Shown: positions 16,040 to 25,682 of the stretch, piece after piece | How the letters are laid out: every line of letters begins with the position of its first letter | Position numbering within the stretch: position 1 is the stretch's first letter | Assembly (NCBI RefSeq): GCF_018861705.1 | Contig: NZ_JAHLEC010000033.1 | Span: 1 to 34,577, forward strand | Direction of reading: 5' to 3' | Source: Clostridium psychrophilum | Lineage (GTDB): Bacteria > Bacillota > Clostridia > Clostridiales > Clostridiaceae | DNA: 34,577 nt | Program-made: the position numbers and the translations under genes | Notes under the pieces: model-generated | What the model was told of the DNA's origin: nothing | Seen by the model: the letters and a program-made list of their open reading frames with translations, nothing else | The model's database searches: none

Positions 16040-17218
16040 ATGACAAACTTAAAAATGACTAATCAGGAAACAATAAGGATAACAAATCAGAAAAAGATAA
16101 TTCAATTGTTATACAAAGAAAAACAGCTTACAAAACAGGTAATATCTAAAACTATTAAAGTAAGTATTCCAACAGTTATAAGTAATGTTAGGGAACTTAT
16201 AAAACAGGGATTTTTAGATGAAACCGAGGTGGGGGAATCTTCTGGTGGAAGAAAACCTGCAATTGTTAGATTTTTACCTAACGGCAGATATTCATTTGGA
16301 GTACTTGTGTCAAAAGAACAAGTTAGGATTATTTTGACTAACTTAGATTTCAATGTAATAGATGAAAGAATTATTGATGTTGCTGATAAAATGGGTGATT
16401 TTAATAGTGTTATTGTAGAAATTTCAGAAAAAATCACTAGTATTATTAGTACAAACAATATACCATTAGATAAAATATTGGGAGTAGGTTTTTCTTTACC
16501 AGGTACAGTAAATGAAGAGGAGTTATTTCTAAAAAATGCACCAAATTTAAAGCTGAAAAATATATGTTTTAAAAAGTTTGAATGTGATTTTCCAGTCCCA
16601 TTATTTGTAGAAAATGAAGCTAATGCATCAGCATATGCAGAAGCATTTATAAATTTTAATTATGGTAAAAGTAGTTTAGTTTTTATATCCATAACGGAAG
16701 GTATTGGTACGGGTATAATAATTACAGATAATCTTTATAAGGGTTACAATAAGCGCGCGGGGGAATTTGGCCACATGACTATAATAAAAGACGGGAAAAA
16801 ATGTAATTGTGGCAAAAGAGGATGTTGGGAATTGTATGCTTCTAAAAAAGCATTATTGGATGAATATAAAAAAGCATATAATACTAAAAATGATAGTTTG
16901 AAGGATTTTATGGAGATGTCAAAAACAGATGATAAGGCAAAAAAAATATTAAATACCTATTTAGATTTTTTAGCAGAAGGTATAAAAAATATAATATTAA
17001 CATTAGATCCAGGATGCATAATTATAGATGGGGAAATATCTGATTATAAGAGTCTTATTGAAACGGAACTAAATGATAAAATATTTCAACAAAATGATTT
17101 TTATGATAAAAAAGAATGTAATGTATCATTTTCTAATTTAAAGGGTAATGCATCTATATTTGGTGCAGCGCTTTTGCCAATGAGAAAATTATTTTTTTAT
17201 AATGAAAGAGTAAACTAG
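16040..17218 (+). CDS. xylR: ROK-family transcriptional repressor, probable XylR
   Basis: 392 aa. The N-terminal winged HTH (about residues 10-70, KQVISKTIKVSIPTVISNVREL) is followed by a ROK sugar-kinase-like domain. The ROK domain shows GVGFSLPGTV, ENEANASAYAEA and the zinc motif GHM...CNCGKRGCWE. Non-kinase ROK proteins with this HTH are pentose-responsive repressors (XylR/NagC). The position right after xylB suggests control of xylB and perhaps distant xylose genes. Its own promoter probably includes TATAAT near 16009-16014. The RBS is weak (GGGTG), fitting low expression. The exact sugar effector is inferred from the neighbour only. Confidence 0.85.
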   Translation: MTNLKMTNQETIRITNQKKIIQLLYKEKQLTKQVISKTIKVSIPTVISNVRELIKQGFLDETEVGESSGGRKPAIVRFLPNGRYSFGVLVSKEQVRIILTNLDFNVIDERIIDVADKMGDFNSVIVEISEKITSIISTNNIPLDKILGVGFSLPGTVNEEELFLKNAPNLKLKNICFKKFECDFPVPLFVENEANASAYAEAFINFNYGKSSLVFISITEGIGTGIIITDNLYKGYNKRAGEFGHMTIIKDGKKCNCGKRGCWELYASKKALLDEYKKAYNTKNDSLKDFMEMSKTDDKAKKILNTYLDFLAEGIKNIILTLDPGCIIIDGEISDYKSLIETELNDKIFQQNDFYDKKECNVSFSNLKGNASIFGAALLPMRKLFFYNERVN

Positions 17219-17258
17219 TTATTATTAAAACATTTGTTTATGTAAAATAGTAAAAGTC

Positions 17259-17290
17259 AAAAGAACCTTAGCCTAGGCTGAGGTTCTTTT
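17259..17290. terminator. Bidirectional terminator between xylR and the leftward membrane-protein gene
   Basis: AAAAGAACCTTAGCC pairs with GGCTGAGGTTCTTTT (one G-T). It has T-runs on both strands and sits between convergent genes. Confidence 0.92.
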
Positions 17291-17308
17291 AATCTAAAGT
17301 ATATTAGT

Positions 17309-18322
17309 TTAATGTGTATCGACAAGCTTTTCTTTATTTTTTTTAAGCGCATGAAAACCGAAAATTATACAGGAGTAAAACGTAATTAATCTCCATAATA
17401 ATATAGCGGCCATTATATTATTAGCTGCGAAAAATAAACTAAAACACATATAGAAAGCACCTTCTGCGCCACCCATTGCCCCTGGTGATGGTATAACTGC
17501 TGTTATCATCATTATAAATGCAGTTCCAGCTATCATACTACCAATATTTGCACCTCGCATACCAAAACTAAGATAAATAAAATAAGGAATAATAAAATAT
17601 ATTGTTAGCTGTAATATTGTATAAATAATAGCCTTAACAATCAAACTTTTACTATGTTTTGCTATTTGCATATTGTCATGAAATTGATCTAAATTGTTGT
17701 TGATAGATAGTTCTAATTTCGATATATTTTTTACTAACCTTAATTTTGCTAGTATTTTAGATAAAACAATTAAAAACTTGTGTGTTAATTTTCTATATTT
17801 TGAAAATATAATTAAGCATGTAATTACACTAGCATGAACTGCAAACCCTACAGCTATTAAATAAAATAAGTTACTTGTGTTTCTTCTAAAAAAATCTAAT
17901 TTCCAAAATATAAGAATTAGTGAATAGATAGTTAATATAGCCTGATATATAATAAATTTAATCATAAGAGCTGAGCCAGATTTGCCAGCTTCAAGTCCTT
18001 GTTTTGTAAGTGCATACAATTGCATTGGTTGGCCTCCAGATGCAAATGGAGTAATTGAGTTAAAATATTGTCCTATCATAGTAACTTTAAATGCTTCTTT
18101 AAATTTATAGTCTTTTTTCATTAAGAACACAGTGCTTTGCAAGATTTTAGCTTCAAAAACCCAATATAACAACATAGAAAAGACAGCTGCAATTAACCAT
18201 TCAACTTGTAAATATTTCATTTGATGAATTAAATCCATCCAACCATGAGTGAATATAATTAGTAATACAAAAATAGCTGCGGATGCTATTCCCAAGATTA
18301 AATTAAATTTATAATTCTTCAT
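17309..18322 (-). CDS. LPG-synthase transmembrane-domain (YbhN/UPF0104) family membrane protein
   Basis: 337 aa with about eight hydrophobic helices and no C-terminal aminoacyl-transferase domain, so it is the flippase-like membrane part only (PF03706 type). Family motifs are visible: FNSITPFASGGQPMQ near residues 88-102 and PSPGAMGGAEGAFY near 277-290. Start is ATG 18322 after AGGGAAGG. Full MprF adds lysine to phosphatidylglycerol; short homologues like this are thought to move lipids or glycolipids across the membrane. The substrate is unknown. It is separated by about 280 bp from the importer genes behind it and ends at a bidirectional terminator. Confidence 0.87.
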   Translation of the reverse strand: MKNYKFNLILGIASAAIFVLLIIFTHGWMDLIHQMKYLQVEWLIAAVFSMLLYWVFEAKILQSTVFLMKKDYKFKEAFKVTMIGQYFNSITPFASGGQPMQLYALTKQGLEAGKSGSALMIKFIIYQAILTIYSLILIFWKLDFFRRNTSNLFYLIAVGFAVHASVITCLIIFSKYRKLTHKFLIVLSKILAKLRLVKNISKLELSINNNLDQFHDNMQIAKHSKSLIVKAIIYTILQLTIYFIIPYFIYLSFGMRGANIGSMIAGTAFIMMITAVIPSPGAMGGAEGAFYMCFSLFFAANNIMAAILLWRLITFYSCIIFGFHALKKNKEKLVDTH

Positions 18323-18546
18323 AAATTTGCCTTCCCTTTATTCTGTATATTTTTTTAGTTAATGTATGTATTAATAAATTCAAATATATTACACAATTTT
18401 ATAGAAATTTATACTTTAACTATTATATCACTAAATTTAAAAGACATTGTTAAAATTATTAATCATTGCTAACATTATAAACTAATGTATTAATTTATGT
18501 GTAAAGTGTTGTAACTATTTTAAACCCTGGAGTAATATTAAACATA

Positions 18547-18589
18547 AAAATAGCCCATTCCTACATAAACAGTAGAAACCGACTATTTT
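18547..18589 (-). terminator. Probable terminator of the first importer operon
   Basis: AAAATAG (18547-18553) pairs with CTATTTT (18583-18589), with an inner CTAC/GTAG stem. It is a decayed relative of the hairpin at 21593-21635 after the other copy. Confidence 0.55.
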
Positions 18590-18601
18590 AATATTTACAA
18601 A

Positions 18602-20194
18602 TTATTTTATTAGTTTATTCTGTCTCAAAAAATCATCTGCAACTGTTGCTGGTTCTTGACCAAGCTTATCAACTTTATAGTTTAATTCTACCATTTGTTG
18701 ACTTGTTATTTTTCCACCTAATTTATTAATTAAAGGTTTAAGCTCTGGATGTTTTTTAAGAGTTTTACTACTAACTATTGGTACACAATCATAATTTGGA
18801 AAGAAATGTTTATCATCTTTTAAAATCTTGAGTTTATATGACTTAAGCAATCCTTCTGTCATAAATGCATCTATAACGTCAACTTTCTTGTTACCTATAG
18901 CTGTATATCTAAGACCTCCATCAATTGAACTAAAGCTTTTGAATTTAAGGTTATATGCCTTCATAATTCCTGGATAACCATCGGGTCTATTACAAAATTC
19001 CAATGTAGCAGCTAGTTTAAGCTTGCCACTTACTTTTGCTAAATCTGAAATGGTTTCTAAATTGTATTTTTTTGCAGTATCTTGTCTTACAGACATTGTA
19101 TAAGTATCATTAAAACCATAAGGCTTGAGCCAAGTTATACCATAGTTTTTAATATAGTAATCACTTACAGTTTTATATGCTTTAGCAGGGTCATTAATTG
19201 GTGCTTTTTTCATAATACCAACTAAACTCATTCCAGTATACTCAGGGTACATATCTATTTCACCTGATTTTAATGCGGAATATGCAAGCCCTGAACCTCC
19301 TAGATTTAATTTTGTTTCTACCTTTAGATTTGTGTTTTTTTCTATTAACGATGCTAACATATCACCTAAAATAATTTGCTCAGAACTATTATAACAACCT
19401 ACCACAATTGTATCGGTTTTTTTAGTGTACATATATACACCGGTAATTATAAGTATGACTGCTAAACAACTAGCTATTATTTTTTTAGTTTTAGTAAACT
19501 TGAATTTTCTTTTCCTAGATAGTTTAATTGTACCATCTGCTTTTCGAATTCCTGGTGGTGTTACACCATTTTCAATTTTGCCGATAATAGAGTCCATTAA
19601 TAAGGCTAATATACATGCAGGAATTGCACCAGCTAAAATCATATTGTTATCTACTGTTTGCACTCCTGAGAATACCATATATCCAAGTCCACCGGCACCG
19701 ATAAATGCAGCTATTGTCATAAGACCGACAGCAGTAACTGCTGATATTCTTATACCTGTCATAATTATAGGAAATGCTAGTGGTAATTGAACTAATTTAA
19801 GTATTTGTTTATTTGTCATGCCCATACCTTTAGATGATTCAATTACATCTGGATTTATATTCATAAGTCCAGTATAGGTATTTTTAATTATAGGAAGCAG
19901 TGAGTATAAAAATACCATAAGTATTGCGGGGGTACTACCTATTCCGAGTACTGGTATTAAGAACCCTAGTAATGCTAAACTTGGTATTGCTTGTATTAAA
20001 TTAGCAAAACCTATAACAGGTCCTGATAATTTCTTAACTCTAGATATTAAAATACCTAATGGAATTCCAATAATTATAGCTAAAACAACAGCGAAGACTG
20101 TTAATTCGATATGCTGTAATGTTAGAGTAATTATTTGTGCTTGTCTTGAAATTATAAAGTCTTTAAAACTAACTATTGCATTTATTATACCCAT
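18602..20194 (-). CDS. ABC importer fused permease/substrate-binding protein, copy 1 (OpuF/EgtU type)
   Basis: 530 aa fusion. Residues 1-210 form the permease domain of the quaternary-amine (QAT/OpuB) family with the GVPLG/GIPLG-like segment and the EAA-like loop. Then comes a linker and one more hydrophobic helix (about 232-250) that tethers an OsmX/OpuC-type binding domain (about 255-530). Binding-domain landmarks are YNSSEQ, LGGSG, IDMYPEYTG, NYGITWLKPYGFNDTY and DAFMTEGLL. Known fusions of this kind import glycine betaine, choline, carnitine or ergothioneine; the ligand here cannot be fixed by eye. The start codon ATG overlaps the ATPase stop by one base, so the two are translationally coupled. 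Compared with copy 2, the permease part is very similar while the binding domain differs at many positions. Confidence 0.88.
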   Translation of the reverse strand: MGIINAIVSFKDFIISRQAQIITLTLQHIELTVFAVVLAIIIGIPLGILISRVKKLSGPVIGFANLIQAIPSLALLGFLIPVLGIGSTPAILMVFLYSLLPIIKNTYTGLMNINPDVIESSKGMGMTNKQILKLVQLPLAFPIIMTGIRISAVTAVGLMTIAAFIGAGGLGYMVFSGVQTVDNNMILAGAIPACILALLMDSIIGKIENGVTPPGIRKADGTIKLSRKRKFKFTKTKKIIASCLAVILIITGVYMYTKKTDTIVVGCYNSSEQIILGDMLASLIEKNTNLKVETKLNLGGSGLAYSALKSGEIDMYPEYTGMSLVGIMKKAPINDPAKAYKTVSDYYIKNYGITWLKPYGFNDTYTMSVRQDTAKKYNLETISDLAKVSGKLKLAATLEFCNRPDGYPGIMKAYNLKFKSFSSIDGGLRYTAIGNKKVDVIDAFMTEGLLKSYKLKILKDDKHFFPNYDCVPIVSSKTLKKHPELKPLINKLGGKITSQQMVELNYKVDKLGQEPATVADDFLRQNKLIK

Positions 20195-21321
20195 TAATCT
20201 TCATCCTCCTGGTTAATATACTGGTTGCTTAAAACTATTAATAAGCTACTTTCAGTAATTAGGCCAACTAATTTTAAACTATCATCGACAACTGGAACAT
20301 ATCCAATTTTAAGTTCATTCATTAGATTTAGTACGTCTATTAAAGAGTCATGTATATTAACGGTTTTAATTTCTTTTTCCATAATAGTATTAATTTTTAT
20401 GGAACCTATATAATTCCTTATAATATCCTTTATTGTAACAATTCCTTCTATCTTACTTTCTTTATCAAGAATTATTAAACTGTCAACACTATTTGCTTTC
20501 ATAATTTCTAGTGCTTGTACTACGGTTCTATTACCTGTAGATATAACTGGTTCTGTAATCATAATATCTTTAGCTCTTATAAACCCTGGTTTCTGCCATA
20601 TCCTATTTTTACCTATAAATTCTTTAACATAATCATTAGCAGGGTTATTTAAAATTTCTTCAGGTGTATCATATTGAACAATATCTCCGTCCTTCATAAT
20701 ACAAATTCTATCCCCAAGCTTAAGTGCCTCATCCATATCATGGGTTACAAAAACAATTGTTTTTTGAGAATCTTGGTGAAGATTAAATAACTCATCTTGA
20801 AGTTGATTTCTAGTAATGGGGTCTAGAGCGCTAAAAGGCTCATCCATAAGGATTATATCTGGATTTGTTGCCCAGGCTCTTGCTACTCCAATTCTTTGTT
20901 GCTGTCCTCCACTTAATTCACATGGGTATCTATTTATGTATTCATCTGGTTTCATTCCTACCATTTTTAGAAGCTCGATTGTTCGATCATGTATTTTGGT
21001 TTCTGGCCATTTCTCTAGTTTGGGTATTATTCCAATATTTTCACCTACAGTCATATGAGGTAATAGTCCTGTTTGTTGTATGACATATCCCATATTACGC
21101 CTAAGTTTAATAGTATCTTCTTTTAAAATATTTTTGTCTTCTAAGTATATAGTTCCTGATGTAGGAGGAATTAACTTATTTATCATTTTCAATGTTGTTG
21201 TTTTACCACAACCACTTGGACCTACTATAACAACAAATTCCCCTTTTTTCACACTAAAATTGATAGAATTAATTACAGTCTTATTTTTAAAAGACTTTTT
21301 TATGTTCTTAAACTTTAACAT
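20194..21321 (-). CDS. ABC importer ATPase with CBS domains, copy 1 (OpuCA/EgtV type)
   Basis: 375 aa. Walker A GPSGCGKTT (about 33-41), Q-loop YVIQQTG, signature LSGGQQQR, Walker B ILMDEP and H-loop FVTHDMDEA are all present. Two C-terminal CBS domains (about 250-370), as in OpuA/OpuC ATPases, sense ionic strength or c-di-AMP in relatives. Start is ATG 21321 after AAGGAGAG. It energises the fused permease/binding protein directly downstream. It differs from copy 2 at only about 15 positions, mostly in the CBS region. Functional differences are therefore more likely to lie in the binding proteins. Confidence 0.92.
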   Translation of the reverse strand: MLKFKNIKKSFKNKTVINSINFSVKKGEFVVIVGPSGCGKTTTLKMINKLIPPTSGTIYLEDKNILKEDTIKLRRNMGYVIQQTGLLPHMTVGENIGIIPKLEKWPETKIHDRTIELLKMVGMKPDEYINRYPCELSGGQQQRIGVARAWATNPDIILMDEPFSALDPITRNQLQDELFNLHQDSQKTIVFVTHDMDEALKLGDRICIMKDGDIVQYDTPEEILNNPANDYVKEFIGKNRIWQKPGFIRAKDIMITEPVISTGNRTVVQALEIMKANSVDSLIILDKESKIEGIVTIKDIIRNYIGSIKINTIMEKEIKTVNIHDSLIDVLNLMNELKIGYVPVVDDSLKLVGLITESSLLIVLSNQYINQEDED

Positions 21322-21386
21322 TTAATCTCTCCTTAATAAATTAATAGGAAGCCAGTAATTTTTTATTACTTATAACTAACAACTTA

Positions 21387-21398
21387 TATGATATCATA
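21387..21398 (-). promoter_or_regulatory. 12-bp palindrome in the importer copy 1 promoter region
   Basis: TATGATATCATA, perfect, 65 bp upstream of the ATPase start and inside the duplicated upstream segment. It may be an operator; a chance palindrome in AT-rich DNA is possible. Confidence 0.35.
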
Positions 21399-21592
21399 GG
21401 ATTGTATGTTTTCAAAACTCCATAAACTATGAATAAATGTTACAGTTGTATCAATATTAGTGTATAGTCGATATATACATAAAAATGGCTCATATGCTAC
21501 GTATTAGTGCGTTTATTGGCTATATTGCATTTTAATAGTCAATTTATGTTTTTTAATGTCTGATTTTTTCATTTTTAGTAACTTATTATATT

Positions 21593-21635
21593 AAAATGGC
21601 CCATTTCAACATAAAATGTAGAAATGGACCATTTT
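21593..21635 (-). terminator. Terminator of the second importer operon
   Basis: AAAATGGCCCATTTC (21593-21607) pairs with GAAATGGACCATTTT (21621-21635), 14 pairs with one C-A mismatch. It is followed on the minus strand by TTTT. Confidence 0.75.
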
Positions 21636-21655
21636 AATTATTTTGTAAAATAAAA

Positions 21656-23248
21656 CTACTTAATTAATTTATTTTCTTTCAAAAAGTCTTCTGCTACTTT
21701 TTCTGGCTTTTGACCAAGCTTATCGACTTTATAATTTAAGTCTATCATCTTAGCATCGCTAATCTTTCCAGCTAATTTATTAACTAGAGGTTTAAGCTCT
21801 GGATGTTTTTTCAAAGTTTTACTACTAATTATAGGTACAGCATCATAAGGCGGAAAAAAATGTTTATCATCTTTTAAAACCTTAAGGTTGAATGCTTTTA
21901 AAAGCCCTTCTGTACTAAATGCATCTACAACGTCTGATCTTTTATTGTTTAAGGATGTATATCTTAAGCCACCCTCAACTGTACTAACCCTTTTAAAATT
22001 CAAATTATATAGTTTATTTAAACCTAAATAACCATCTTCTCTATTGCTAAACTCTAATGTACAACCGAGTGCAAGTTGGTTGCCTACCTTTGCTAAATCT
22101 GAAATGGTCTTTAGATTATATTTATCAGCAGTGTCCTGTCTAATAGCGACTGCATAACTATCACTAAATCCAAGGGGTTTAAGCCATGTTATTCCATAAT
22201 TTTTAACATAATAATCACTTACAGTTTTATAAGCTGTATCTGAGTTCTTAATGAGCTTTGACTTCATAATATCAAGTAATGCCGTTCCAGTATACTCGGG
22301 ATACATGTCTATTTTACCACTTTTTAATGCGGTAAAGATTATTCCTGAACCTCCTAAATTAAATTTTTTTTGTACTTTAAACTTAGTATTTTTATCTACT
22401 AATATTGCTAACATATTACCTAATATAGTCTGCTCGGTGCTATTGTATGACCCTACTACAATTGTGTCAGTTTTTCTTGTGGCCATGAATACACCACTAC
22501 CTATTAGTACAACTACTAAACAACTAGCTATAACTTTTTGTGCTTTACTAAATTTATATTTTTTCTTCTTAGATAACTTAATTGTACCATCTGCTTTTCT
22601 AATTCCTGGAGGTGTAACCCCTTTTTCAATTTTCTCTACAAGTGAGTCTATTAACAATGCGAGGATACATGCAGGAATTGCTCCACCTAGTATCATATTA
22701 TTATCTACAGTTTGTACACCTGAGAATACCATATATCCAAGTCCACCGGCACCTACAAAGGCTGCAATTGTCATAAGTCCAACAGCTGTAACTGCTGATA
22801 TTCTTATACCTGTCATAATTATAGGCAATGCAAGTGGTATTTGAACTAATCTAAGCACTTGTTTACTTGTCATTCCCATACCTTTAGATGATTCAATTAC
22901 ATCTGGATTTATATTTATAAGCCCAATATATGTATTTTTTATAATAGGAAGTAATGAATATAAAAACACCATTAGTATCGCTGGTGCGCTACCTATTCCC
23001 ATTACTGGTATTAGAAATCCTAATAAAGCTAAACTAGGAACCGCTTGTATTAAATTGGCAAAACCAATAACCGGTCCTGATAACTTTTTAACTCTAGTTA
23101 TTAATATACCTAAAGGAACTCCAACAATTATGGCTAGAACTACAGCAAATACTGTTAATTCAATATGTTGAAGTGTTAAATCTATTATTTGTGTATGACT
23201 TGAAACTACAAAATTTTTAAAACTAACTATTCCATTTATTATACCCAT
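21656..23248 (-). CDS. ABC importer fused permease/substrate-binding protein, copy 2 (OpuF/EgtU type)
   Basis: 530 aa, the same architecture and exactly the same length as copy 1, again overlapping the ATPase stop by one base. The permease half keeps the copy 1 sequence almost throughout, whereas the binding domain has changed widely: MKSKLIKNSDT replaces MKKAPINDPAK, ALGCTLEFSNREDGY replaces AATLEFCNRPDGY, and SDSYAVAIRQ replaces NDTYTMSVRQ. Several changes lie beside the IDMYPEYTG and NYGITWLKP segments that shape the ligand cleft in this family. This suggests the two copies bind different, related compounds (inference). All expected elements are intact, so neither copy looks like a pseudogene. 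Confidence 0.88.
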   Translation of the reverse strand: MGIINGIVSFKNFVVSSHTQIIDLTLQHIELTVFAVVLAIIVGVPLGILITRVKKLSGPVIGFANLIQAVPSLALLGFLIPVMGIGSAPAILMVFLYSLLPIIKNTYIGLININPDVIESSKGMGMTSKQVLRLVQIPLALPIIMTGIRISAVTAVGLMTIAAFVGAGGLGYMVFSGVQTVDNNMILGGAIPACILALLIDSLVEKIEKGVTPPGIRKADGTIKLSKKKKYKFSKAQKVIASCLVVVLIGSGVFMATRKTDTIVVGSYNSTEQTILGNMLAILVDKNTKFKVQKKFNLGGSGIIFTALKSGKIDMYPEYTGTALLDIMKSKLIKNSDTAYKTVSDYYVKNYGITWLKPLGFSDSYAVAIRQDTADKYNLKTISDLAKVGNQLALGCTLEFSNREDGYLGLNKLYNLNFKRVSTVEGGLRYTSLNNKRSDVVDAFSTEGLLKAFNLKVLKDDKHFFPPYDAVPIISSKTLKKHPELKPLVNKLAGKISDAKMIDLNYKVDKLGQKPEKVAEDFLKENKLIK

Positions 23249-24375
23249 TAATCTTCATCCTCCTGGTTAATATACTGATTGCTTAAAACTATTAACAAGC
23301 TACTTTCAGTAATTAGGCCAACTAATTTTAAACTATCATCGACAACTGGAATATATCCAATTTTAAGTTCATTCATTAGATTTAGTACGTCTATTAAAGA
23401 GTCATGTATATTAACGGTTTTAATCTCTCGTCCCATAATGGTATTGATCTTTATGGAACCTGTGTAATTCCTTATAATATCCTTTATTGTAACAATTCCT
23501 TCTAACTTGTTTTCTTTATCAACAATTAACAAACTGTCTACACTATTTGACTTCATAATTTCTAGTGCTTGGACTACTGTTCTGTTACCTGTTGATATAA
23601 CTGGATTTGTAATCATAATATCTTTAGCTCTTATAAACCCTGGTTTCTGCCATATTCTATTTTTACCTATAAATTCTTTAACATAATCATTAACAGGGTT
23701 ATTTAAAATTTCTTCAGGTGTATCATATTGAACAATATCTCCGTCCTTCATAATACAAATTCTATCCCCAAGCTTAAGTGCCTCATCCATATCATGAGTT
23801 ACAAAAACAATTGTTTTTTGAGAATCTTGATGAAGATTAAATAACTCATCTTGAAGTTGATTTCTAGTAATTGGGTCTAGGGCACTAAAAGGTTCATCCA
23901 TAAGAATTATATCTGGATTTGTTGCCCAGGCTCTTGCTACTCCAATTCTTTGTTGTTGTCCTCCACTTAATTCACATGGGTATCTATTTATGTATTCATC
24001 TGGTTCCATTCCTACCATTTTTAGAAGTTCGATTGTTCGATCATGTATTTTGGTTTCTGGCCATTTCTCTAGTTTTGGTATTATTCCAATATTTTCACCT
24101 ACAGTCATATGAGGTAATAGTCCTGTTTGTTGTATGACATATCCCATATTACGCCTAAGCTTAATAGTATCTTCTTTTAAAATATTTTTGTCTTCTAAGT
24201 ATATAGTTCCTGATGTCGGAGGAATTAACTTATTTATCATTTTCAATGTTGTTGTTTTACCACAACCACTTGGGCCTACTATAACAACAAATTCCCCTTT
24301 TTTAACACTAAAATTGATATCATTAATTACAGTCTTGCTTTTAAAAGACTTTTTTATGTTCTTAAACTTTAACAT
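23248..24375 (-). CDS. ABC importer ATPase with CBS domains, copy 2 (OpuCA/EgtV type)
   Basis: 375 aa, nearly identical to copy 1 in the nucleotide-binding domain (for example INDINFS instead of INSINFS, and EPDE instead of KPDE). A small cluster of changes lies in the CBS domains (LLIVDKENKLE instead of LIILDKESKIE, IMGRE instead of IMEKE). All ABC motifs are intact. Start is ATG 24375 after GAGGAGAG. Near identity of the ATPases next to divergent binding domains fits either gene conversion or strong constraint on the ATPase. It is transcribed leftward from its own duplicated promoter region. Confidence 0.92.
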   Translation of the reverse strand: MLKFKNIKKSFKSKTVINDINFSVKKGEFVVIVGPSGCGKTTTLKMINKLIPPTSGTIYLEDKNILKEDTIKLRRNMGYVIQQTGLLPHMTVGENIGIIPKLEKWPETKIHDRTIELLKMVGMEPDEYINRYPCELSGGQQQRIGVARAWATNPDIILMDEPFSALDPITRNQLQDELFNLHQDSQKTIVFVTHDMDEALKLGDRICIMKDGDIVQYDTPEEILNNPVNDYVKEFIGKNRIWQKPGFIRAKDIMITNPVISTGNRTVVQALEIMKSNSVDSLLIVDKENKLEGIVTIKDIIRNYTGSIKINTIMGREIKTVNIHDSLIDVLNLMNELKIGYIPVVDDSLKLVGLITESSLLIVLSNQYINQEDED

Positions 24376-24672
24376 TTAATCTCTCCTCAATAAATTAATA
24401 GGAAGCTAGCAATTTTTTATTACTTATAACTAACAACTTATATGATATCATAGGATTGTATGTTTACAAAACTCCATAAACTATGAATAAATGTTATAAT
24501 TGTATTAATATTCTTATACAGTAGATATATGGGTAAGAATGATTTATATGCTTAAGATTGTTACTGTTATTAGATGTATGGCGTCTTTGAATTTTGCAAA
24601 GTTAAGGACAAACATCATAAAAAAGAATAAATTTGTAAAAAAATAAGCATATATGTAAAATAATTGTAAGCA
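24376..24672. other. Gap between the LysR gene and importer copy 2
   Basis: About 300 bp. The left 120 bp is the duplicated importer promoter region with the TATGATATCATA palindrome at 24441-24452. The rest holds no ORF of note. I see no clear terminator for the LysR gene, so read-through into the importer cannot be excluded. Confidence 0.4.
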
Positions 24673-25560
24673 CTATTTGCTTGTAAAGTTGCAATTTTCT
24701 AATTTTTCGACAAATAAAGTTGTTATTTTTGATAAGTTTTTTTCATGAACTAAATAAGAAAAATATCTGTTGTATTGTTTTGTAGTAGGTATAATTTTAA
24801 GTTCATTGTTGCTCTCAGCATCGGTTACTACTAATGATGAAATAAAAGTTACTCCTAGATTGTTTTTAACAGCTTCTTTAATAGCATAATTACTTCCAAG
24901 GATAATGAAATGTTTTGGTGATATGCCTTCAGTGTTTAGAAATATATTTAAGTATTCACCGGTTCCAGAGCCTTCTTCTCTGTGTATCCATGTTTGATTA
25001 CATAAATATGACTTAAGTCCAATATTTTTATCATAAGTAAAGGAATTGGGAGTTACAACAACCATTGTATCTTTATAAAAATTTTTAAAAGTATAGTCCT
25101 GAATAGGAACTGTGCCTTCAGTTAAAGCAATATCTATATCGTAATTTTTGAATTTCTCATAGATATTATGAGTATTTTCTATAGCAACTTCTAATTTTAC
25201 ATTTGGAAACTGTTTTATGAAATTTCCAAGTATTGATGGAAGCAAAAATTCGCCTATAGTCATGCTTGCACCAATTTTTAAAGTGCCAGAGGTGGAATTA
25301 TGATAATTATTAAGTTCTTCTTTTGTATCATCTAAAAGTGAGATTACTTGTTTAGCTTTTTTATATAAAATTTGACCAGTTTGTGTAATTAATATATTTC
25401 TTTGTTTGTTAGATCTTTCTATTAGCCGTGTGCTAAAGTATTTTTCTAAAAATTTAATGTGTAAACTTACACTAGGTTGAGAGATGTTGATGTTACTTGC
25501 AGCTTTAGTGAAGCTTTTTTTATCTACAACAGCAATAAAACTTTTTAACTCTTCAATCAA
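24673..25560 (-). CDS. LysR-family regulator, probably of the divergent siroheme reductase
   Basis: 295 aa if started at TTG 25560, which follows AGGGTGAT with good spacing and gives MIEELKSFIAVV; GTG 25569 is the alternative. The N-terminal HTH (SFTKAASNINISQPSVSLHIKFLE) and the type 2 periplasmic-binding effector domain (about 90-290) are typical of the CysL/CbbR branch. CysL-type regulators activate divergent sulfite or nitrite reductase genes, matching the gene pair here. The shared intergenic region is about 120 bp and contains a TGGTT-AAA-AACCA inverted repeat. The effector is unknown (inference: a sulfur or nitrogen metabolite). Confidence 0.88.
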   Translation of the reverse strand: MIEELKSFIAVVDKKSFTKAASNINISQPSVSLHIKFLEKYFSTRLIERSNKQRNILITQTGQILYKKAKQVISLLDDTKEELNNYHNSTSGTLKIGASMTIGEFLLPSILGNFIKQFPNVKLEVAIENTHNIYEKFKNYDIDIALTEGTVPIQDYTFKNFYKDTMVVVTPNSFTYDKNIGLKSYLCNQTWIHREEGSGTGEYLNIFLNTEGISPKHFIILGSNYAIKEAVKNNLGVTFISSLVVTDAESNNELKIIPTTKQYNRYFSYLVHEKNLSKITTLFVEKLENCNFTSK

Positions 25561-25622
25561 AATTATCACCCTACCTATCAGAAATATTAATAAAGATCAT
25601 AGAAAACATGTATTATACTTAT

Positions 25623-25635
25623 TGGTTAAAAACCA
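25623..25635. promoter_or_regulatory. Inverted repeat in the divergent LysR/reductase promoter
   Basis: TGGTT-AAA-AACCA lies midway between the two divergent genes, where a LysR-type regulator normally binds to control both itself and its target. No experimental motif is known to me for this subgroup. Confidence 0.45.
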
Positions 25636-25682
25636 GTATACTATAGTAATAATAAGGTTTCAATAGGAAAGGATTGATATAA

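Larger units (their letters stand above)
18602..24500. repeat. Tandem duplication of a two-gene importer operon (period 3,054 bp)
   Basis: Corresponding gene ends are offset by exactly 3,054 bp (21321/24375, 20194/23248, 18602/21656), so no net indel has accumulated in coding DNA. Similarity continues about 120 bp upstream of each ATPase gene, including the TATGATATCATA palindrome, and downstream into a related terminator hairpin. Confidence 0.93.

Noticed and set aside
18602-24375. Assembly artefact creating a false tandem copy
   Set aside because: The two units differ at many coding positions, especially in the binding domain, and have distinct flanks, so both are real.
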